A stretch of 64,000 nt of DNA from an uncultured Collinsella sp. (GTDB taxonomy: Bacteria; Actinomycetota; Coriobacteriia; Coriobacteriales; Coriobacteriaceae). Below are positions 59,706 to 64,000 of the stretch, one piece after another; positions within the stretch are counted from its first letter, which is position 1; the number at the start of each line of letters is the position of its first letter. The notes under the pieces were generated by a model. It was given only the letters and a program-made list of their open reading frames with translations. It searched no databases and was not told the origin of the DNA. The stretch is taken from contig CAUBPS010000004.1 in assembly GCA_958437935.1 (NCBI GenBank), positions 62,001-126,000 on the forward strand, written 5' to 3'. The position numbers and the translations under genes are program-made.

Positions 59706-60452
59706 ATGGAAAAGCTGGGAGTTATCGGCGGCATGGGCGCCGAGGCCACGTCGTATTACTACGACCAGGTGGTGCGCCATACGGCGGCTACGTGCGACCA
59801 GGAGCATATCGACATGGTGGTTCTTTCCAAGTCGACCATGCCCGACCGCACGCTGGCCATCAAGACCGGCGAGCATGCCGAGCTGCTGGCGACTATGAAG
59901 GAGTGCGCCCAGGCGCTCGAGTCGCTGGGCTGCGCGCATATCGCCATTCCCTGCAACACGTCACACTACTTTTACGACCAGATTCAGTCGTTTACGAAGG
60001 TGCCGATTATCCACATGCCGCGCGAGTCGGTGCGCTATGCCCTAGCGGGCGCGGTGATGGGGGAGTGCGAGTTCGACCCCAACCTGAGTATGCCGGCCGA
60101 GCCGGTGCGCAAGATTGGCATCATGGGCACCGACGGAACCGTGGGTGCGGGCGTCTACGGCCGCGAATGTAAGGCTGCGGGTGTTGAGGTCGTCTATCCC
60201 AGCGAGAAACGTCAGAACGATGTGATGTCGCTTATCTACGATGATGTGAAGGCCGGACGTGAGCCCGATATGGATAAGTTCGACCGCGTGATGTGGGAGT
60301 TCGCCCGTAGCGGCTGCGACCGCGTCATTCTGGCCTGCACCGAGCTATCGGTGCTGCAGAAGTACCGAGAGATGCCCGAGATCACCCTCGACGCCATGGA
60401 TGTCCTGGTGCGCGAATCCATCATCCGCAGCGGCGCCCCCTACCGTCTCTAG
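59706..60452 (+). CDS. Aspartate/glutamate racemase family protein
   Basis: A 248-residue cofactor-independent racemase. The two catalytic cysteines are in AIPCNTSHYFYDQ and LACTELSVLQ. It starts EKLGVIGGMGAEATSYYYDQV, the typical aspartate racemase N-terminus. ATG 59706 follows AAGGAGG. It directly follows the D-aspartate ligase gene, 84 bases away, so D-Asp for peptidoglycan is the likely product. Glutamate racemase MurI is a relative, but GGMGAEAT and the operon favour aspartate. Confidence 0.87.
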   Translation: MEKLGVIGGMGAEATSYYYDQVVRHTAATCDQEHIDMVVLSKSTMPDRTLAIKTGEHAELLATMKECAQALESLGCAHIAIPCNTSHYFYDQIQSFTKVPIIHMPRESVRYALAGAVMGECEFDPNLSMPAEPVRKIGIMGTDGTVGAGVYGRECKAAGVEVVYPSEKRQNDVMSLIYDDVKAGREPDMDKFDRVMWEFARSGCDRVILACTELSVLQKYREMPEITLDAMDVLVRESIIRSGAPYRL

Positions 60453-60458
60453 CTTCCG

Positions 60459-60480
60459 ACCTGCCAAAAAGGGACAGGTT
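60459..60480 (-). repeat. Dispersed 22-bp repeat, inverted copy
   Basis: Reverse complement is identical to 15499-15520 (22 of 22). It lies seven bases after the racemase stop. Confidence 0.75.
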
Positions 60481-60511
60481 TATTTTGGTAGGTTTTATCT
60501 GGTGAAACAGT

Positions 60512-60549
60512 AAAGGCCTCGGCTCGTTTGGTGCGAGCCGAGGTCTTTT
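60512..60549. terminator. Terminator between racemase and the ECF transporter operon
   Basis: AAAGGCCTCGGCTCG with CGAGCCGAGGTCTTTT around TTTGGTG; usable by both convergent operons. Confidence 0.88.
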
Positions 60550-60577
60550 GCGTTGGGCGGTTGATGTCGGTGGTGAA

Positions 60578-61324
60578 CTAGAACAGGAAGCCGATGGCGA
60601 TGAGGGCGATGCTGACGATGAGCACGGCGATGTCCAGGCCCTTGATGGGGTAGCGCTTGTACGAGCTGGCGCGCGTACGCAGATAGAAGCCGCGCTGTTC
60701 TGCCGCCAAGGCTGTGGCATCGGTCTTGCCCACGCTCGAGATGAGCAGTGGCACGCACAGTGGCAGCATGAGCTTGAGCTTCTTGATGGGGTTCTTGGTG
60801 TCGTACTCGACGCCGCGTGCGGTCTGCGCTTCCATGATGGCGTTCATCTCCTGACCAAACACCGGCACGAAGCGCAGCGCCGTGGTAAAGGTGAAGGCAT
60901 AGCGATACGGCACGTGCAGCACCTCGACGCAGGCGTTGGCAAGGTCGTTGAGCTTGGTCACCATGAGCATGAGGATGAGTGGTAACGCCACACCCAGCAG
61001 GCGCAGACAGGCCTTCGATCCCGTGATGAGGCCCGTGTCGGTGATAAAGCCCCACACCACGTTGCCATCGCGCATAAAGGCTAGCTGGAGCACCAGCATG
61101 ATAAGCGCGAGCGGAATCAGCAACTTGAGCAGCGAGAACAGACGGTCGACGACACCGGCATAGGCACCCAGCGCAAGGGTGAGTGCCAAAAAGCCCAGCA
61201 GCGCCACGTAGGTGTCGGACAAGAAGATGGCGACGATGATGGCGGCGGCGAGGCCCAGTTTGACGACGGGGTTCAGGCGATGCAGCAGCGTATCGCCCGG
61301 CATGTAGTCGATGACGTTAACCAC
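60578..61324 (-). CDS. ecfT: ECF transporter T component (EcfT)
   Basis: A 248-residue membrane protein with about six helices, typical of the EcfT/CbiQ scaffold: YMPGDTLLHRLNPVVKLGLAAAIIVAIFLSDTY at the start and the two Ala-Arg-Gly coupling motifs, of which AQTARGVEYD and AAEQRGFYLR are recognisable. It links the ATPases to the S component. GTG 61324 is preferred: the preceding AAGGAG is correctly spaced and it overlaps the ATPase gene end by eight bases; an earlier ATG lacks a binding site. Third gene of the minus-strand S-A-T operon. Confidence 0.88.
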   Translation of the reverse strand: MVNVIDYMPGDTLLHRLNPVVKLGLAAAIIVAIFLSDTYVALLGFLALTLALGAYAGVVDRLFSLLKLLIPLALIMLVLQLAFMRDGNVVWGFITDTGLITGSKACLRLLGVALPLILMLMVTKLNDLANACVEVLHVPYRYAFTFTTALRFVPVFGQEMNAIMEAQTARGVEYDTKNPIKKLKLMLPLCVPLLISSVGKTDATALAAEQRGFYLRTRASSYKRYPIKGLDIAVLIVSIALIAIGFLF

Positions 61325-63068
61325 GGTGGACCATCTCCTTGGTAATTCGAACGACATCGGTGACCTCGCTCACCTGCGCAAAAGCGGGCGAGACGGAAGA
61401 TGCCAGACGGCGCGAGAGTTCAATAACCTGGGGAGGCTCCACGTAGGCACGCCGCATGAGATCGATGTTCGAGAATAGCTCGTGCGTGCGGCCGCGGTCG
61501 AGGATGCGACCGTCGGCCATTACCACAATGCGCTCGGCAAAATCCGAGACGACTTCCATATCGTGGCAGACCATGATAACGGCGCAACCGCGCTCGGCCA
61601 TGGTGCGCACCGTTTCCATGACGGTCATGCACTCGCGGTAATCAAGGCCGCTCGTGGGCTCGTCGAGTACGACGATCTTGGGCTCAACCACTACGACGGA
61701 GGCAAGCGCCACCATTTGTCGCTGACCGCGCGAGAGCGAGAAGGGCGCCTCGTCGGCCGGCAAGCCAAAGCGGTCGATGACGAGCTGGGCGCGACGCAGA
61801 GCCTCGGCACGGTCCATGCCGCCAAGCTCCAAGCCAAAGGCGACCTCGTCGAGCACGGTGTCCTTGCAGATCTGGCGGTCGGGGTTTTGGAAAAGGGTCG
61901 CGACCTCGCGAGCGATGCGGCTCGTGGGAACGGCTGCGGTATCCAGTCCCGTGACGCGCACGCTGCCCGAGGCGGGCTTAAGCAGGCCTGTGAGCAGTTT
62001 GGTGAGCGTGGTCTTGCCGGCGCCGTTTTGGCCGACGATGCCCACGAGCTCGCCAGGATAGAGCGTCAGGCTAAGGTCGTGTACGGCGGCGCCGCCATTG
62101 GGATAGGCAAACTCAACATGGTCGAAGGTGAGTACGGGTTCGGCGTCCTTGGCATGAGGACGCAACGACGGTGCATGCGGGGAACCGGTGGGCGCCTGGG
62201 CTTCGATGGCCGCGTGTGCGGGGTCGACGATGCCCGAAATCAGGCGCTCAGCCTCATCGACATCCAAGCAGGGGGTGCCGCTTACCAGGCCATCGGCCTC
62301 GAGGCTATTGAAGATACGCGTGACGCGAGGGCAGTCGACGCCGATGGCACGGAGCTCGTCGGTATGCGCGAAGACCTCGTGTGGCTCGCCCTGCAGCGCG
62401 ATTTCGCCATGGTTGAGCACGAGCACGCGGTTGCAGTACTCCGAGAGCAGGGAGACCTTTTGCTCAACGACGACGATGGTGATTCCAAGTGTGCGGTTTG
62501 CCTCACGCAGCGTCTCGAAGACCAACGTGGAGCTGGCGGGGTCGAGTGCCGCGGTGGGCTCGTCGAGAACCAAGACGTGCGGGCGCATGGCGAGGATGGC
62601 GGCGATGGCTACCTTTTGCTTCTGTCCGCCCGAGAGCGTGGCGATCTCGCGGTCGCGCAGGTCGCTGATGCCGACGGTCTCGAGCGTTTCGCTCACGCGC
62701 TGCTCGATCTGGTCGTGGGGAACGCCAAAGTTCTCGAGGCCAAAGAGCATCTCGTCCTCGACGACCGAAGCGACCATCTGCGTGTCGATATCCTGCAGCA
62801 CACTGCCAACGATTTGCGACACGTCGGTCAGCGAGGCCTCGCAGGTATCGTGGCCGTCAACCATGACGGACCCAAAGAACGTGCCGGTGTAGTGGTGGGG
62901 CACGGCGCCCGACAGGCAGGCGGCAAGCGTGGACTTGCCGGCGCCCGAGGGCCCGATGATGCCGATGAAATCTCCCTTGTTCACGCTGAGCGAGATGTGG
63001 CTGAGCGCCTGCTCGGTCTGCGTGCCATAGGAGAACGAGACATCGTCGACGTTGATGATCGTTTCCAT
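61317..63068 (-). CDS. ecfA: ECF transporter ATPases, two ABC domains fused
   Basis: A 583-residue protein with two complete ABC domains. First: GPSGAGKST, LSGGQKQKVAIAAILAMRPHVLVLDEPTAALD. Second: GQNGAGKTT, LSRGQRQMVALASVVVVEPKIVVLDEPTSGLD. Most ECF systems encode EcfA1 and EcfA2 separately; fused pairs are known in some actinobacteria. The linker (about residues 270-325) is Pro/Ala-rich. The signature of the second domain is SRGQ rather than SGGQ. It is followed by ecfT with overlap and preceded, 213 bases upstream, by the S component. Confidence 0.92.
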   Translation of the reverse strand: METIINVDDVSFSYGTQTEQALSHISLSVNKGDFIGIIGPSGAGKSTLAACLSGAVPHHYTGTFFGSVMVDGHDTCEASLTDVSQIVGSVLQDIDTQMVASVVEDEMLFGLENFGVPHDQIEQRVSETLETVGISDLRDREIATLSGGQKQKVAIAAILAMRPHVLVLDEPTAALDPASSTLVFETLREANRTLGITIVVVEQKVSLLSEYCNRVLVLNHGEIALQGEPHEVFAHTDELRAIGVDCPRVTRIFNSLEADGLVSGTPCLDVDEAERLISGIVDPAHAAIEAQAPTGSPHAPSLRPHAKDAEPVLTFDHVEFAYPNGGAAVHDLSLTLYPGELVGIVGQNGAGKTTLTKLLTGLLKPASGSVRVTGLDTAAVPTSRIAREVATLFQNPDRQICKDTVLDEVAFGLELGGMDRAEALRRAQLVIDRFGLPADEAPFSLSRGQRQMVALASVVVVEPKIVVLDEPTSGLDYRECMTVMETVRTMAERGCAVIMVCHDMEVVSDFAERIVVMADGRILDRGRTHELFSNIDLMRRAYVEPPQVIELSRRLASSVSPAFAQVSEVTDVVRITKEMVHRG

Positions 63069-63116
63069 GGATACCTTTCATAGTCATTGGGGACGTTCTT
63101 ACATGACCAGTTGTTT

Positions 63117-63155
63117 AAGACCGTCCCAAAAAAGCTCGTTGTTTGGGACGGTCTT
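63117..63155. repeat. Perfect hairpin between ECF S and A genes
   Basis: AAGACCGTCCCAAA (63117-63130) pairs with TTTGGGACGGTCTT (63142-63155). It resembles a dispersed intergenic palindrome family; the neighbouring CATTGGGGACGTTCTTACATG shares its start with the CATTGGGGTC repeat at 43040 and 44254. It may attenuate transcription from S into A. Confidence 0.7.
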
Positions 63156-63174
63156 TGGTGGTGAAGCACGGAGA

Positions 63175-63275
63175 CGGCTTTACGAGGGGCCCCAGGTTGG
63201 CGCGAAAGAGGAGCGAAGCGTACTTGGGTACGCGAGCGACGAATGAACGCCAAGATGGGGTGGCTCGTAAAGCCG
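63175..63275. ncRNA. Conserved structured motif, copy B
   Basis: A 101-base nested structure: stem 63175-63186/63264-63275 (12 bp), stem 63190-63194/63256-63260, internal loop GG/GA, stem 63197-63202/63248-63253, internal loop with GAAAGAGGAG on the left and GACGAATGAA on the right, inner hairpin 63218-63223/63228-63233 with TTGG loop. All parts correspond to copy A at 45501-45592; stem sequences differ, loops agree. It sits between the S and A genes of the ECF operon, in the minus-strand 3' region of the S gene. Confidence 0.65.
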
Positions 63276-63281
63276 AGCGGG

Positions 63282-63854
63282 TTAGTTGAGCCTAAGGGCC
63301 TTCTGGATGGGCAGGTAGAGGGCGCCGACCAGAATGGCGTTGAAGACGGCGGTCATGGCGACGACGGGCAGCATGGCGGCGGCGAGCTCGCCGACCACGC
63401 CGAGCATGGCCATCTTGATGACCATGAAGATGACGCCGGAGACAAAGGTGGTCAGGAAGGTTGCGGCAATGGCGATGGCGGGCTTGACCTGACCGTCCTT
63501 GCCGGCGGCGTTGACGATGCCGGCCATGAGCATGGCGGCGATGCCCTCGGCGGCAAAATCGACGAACGGCGAAGTGGTGGTGATCTGGATCACGGCTGCC
63601 GAGATGAGGCCAATGACGAGCGCCTGGCCGATGTTGGGGCGAACGACCAGGATGGTGAGGCAGAAGGCCGAGATGATGAACTCGGGGCTGATCATGCCGC
63701 CCGAGATGCCTGAGATGGCCTTGCCGACGGTGAAGTTGAGGATGAAGCCGGCGGCGAGCAGGATGGCGAGCAGGACGAGAGCGCGGACGTCGAGTTTGCC
63801 GCGGTCGGCGGTCTGGACGGTGCGGGGCTGGGTGGCGGTGGTGTTCTGAGACAT
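63282..63854 (-). CDS. ECF transporter S component
   Basis: A 190-residue membrane protein with about six helices: LVLLAILLAAGFILNFTVGKAI, FIISAFCLTILVV, IGQALVIGLISAAVIQI, AEGIAAMLMAGIVNAAG, AATFLTTFVSGVIFMVIK and VVAMTAVFNAILVGALYL. Size, gene order before the fused ATPases and ecfT, and the short charged N-terminus fit the substrate-capture (S) subunit. The substrate is not evident; vitamins or tryptophan are common. The ATG follows AAAGGA. A strong terminator lies upstream (63931-63962). Confidence 0.8.
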   Translation of the reverse strand: MSQNTTATQPRTVQTADRGKLDVRALVLLAILLAAGFILNFTVGKAISGISGGMISPEFIISAFCLTILVVRPNIGQALVIGLISAAVIQITTTSPFVDFAAEGIAAMLMAGIVNAAGKDGQVKPAIAIAATFLTTFVSGVIFMVIKMAMLGVVGELAAAMLPVVAMTAVFNAILVGALYLPIQKALRLN

Positions 63855-63930
63855 GGTGAAAATCCTTTCTGAAGGGAAGCGCAGGGGAAAAGCGGAGGCG
63901 CGTGATGCGAATGCGATCGGGCTCGAGATA

Positions 63931-63962
63931 GAAAAAGGCCCCCGGTCGAAACCGGAGGCCTT
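63931..63962 (-). terminator. Terminator upstream of the ECF operon
   Basis: On the minus strand AAGGCCTCCGGT pairs with ACCGGGGGCCTT over TTCG, followed by TTTTTC. Only 76 bases remain to the S-component start, with no clear promoter, so it is either the end of an upstream gene or an attenuator for this operon; any sensor would lie outside the window. Confidence 0.8.
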
Positions 63963-64000
63963 CCAATCACCTAGAGCGCAAAAACAGGCGTGAGGGACTC

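Noticed and set aside
61482..63083. 533-codon plus-strand open frame opposite the ECF ATPases
   Set aside because: Shadow of two complete ABC domains on the minus strand; no start signal.
1..64000. tRNA, rRNA, CRISPR array, prophage or intact IS
   Set aside because: No cloverleaf with CCA-type end, repeat-spacer pattern, integrase or full transposase could be recognised by reading; a dedicated scan would be decisive.

Overview
The window looks like chromosome of a gut Coriobacteriia actinobacterium, most probably Collinsella. This is inferred from GC-rich coding, the mix of actinobacterial and Firmicutes-like families, and the gene set (flavodoxin with DUF3793, D-aspartate ligase with racemase, an ECF transporter with fused ATPases, a gut-type Amadori-sugar operon). 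I could not search a database, so the genus is not proven. No rRNA, tRNA, CRISPR array, prophage or intact insertion sequence was found. Most genes sit singly or in short operons closed by strong hairpin terminators.

Layout. 1-8.4 kb: metY behind a structured leader, a secreted protein, panE, a metal-dependent cyclase, an aldo/keto reductase with 4Fe-4S motifs, a Gfo/Idh/MocA oxidoreductase and endonuclease IV; the last two have their ribosome binding sites inside closely related long hairpins. 8.4-11.7 kb: a polar amino-acid ABC transporter (lipoprotein, permease with an extra extracytoplasmic domain, ATPase). 11.7-13.5 kb: flavodoxin, DUF3793 and an HMA-domain membrane protein. 13.5-15.5 kb: a YolD-like protein and Y-family polymerase behind two LexA-type boxes. 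15.6-20 kb: a half-length iron-ADH-like protein, pgi and two HAD phosphatases. 20-30.4 kb: a GntR regulator and a fructoselysine-type catabolic operon (YfcC transporter, two amidohydrolase-fold proteins, FrlC-, FrlB- and FrlD-like enzymes, a second PfkB kinase, a YjbQ-like protein) ending in decayed IS3, BtpA/SgcQ and FGGY-kinase remnants.

30.5-45.4 kb: tatD, tcdA, a possible small RNA, an SdpR/SdpI-like pair, ettA, two low-complexity proteins, a DUF4160 pair, nadE, an aminotransferase, L-lactate dehydrogenase, a DUF2974 gene bracketed by inverted repeats, and a nucleoid-associated protein. 45.4-51 kb: the lysine/diaminopimelate block dapH, dapB and an in-frame lysA-dapA fusion, all on the minus strand behind a lysine riboswitch, with a divergent M20 deacylase. 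51-57.3 kb: higBA, an MFS exporter, small membrane proteins, a helical protein next to a membrane Ser/Thr kinase, and a secreted coiled-coil murein-hydrolase-like protein. 57.5-64 kb: a MOSC protein, D-aspartate ligase and aspartate racemase (cell-wall cross-bridge supply), and an ECF vitamin-type transporter (S, fused A-A, T).

The least expected signals are a two-copy structured RNA/DNA motif whose stems covary while its internal loops are conserved (45501-45592 and 63175-63275), the hairpin family that buries ribosome binding sites (6253-6337 and 7412-7498), the lysA-dapA fusion with an internal ribosome binding site, and the expanded Amadori-sugar operon whose two amidohydrolase-fold proteins lack canonical metal ligands.
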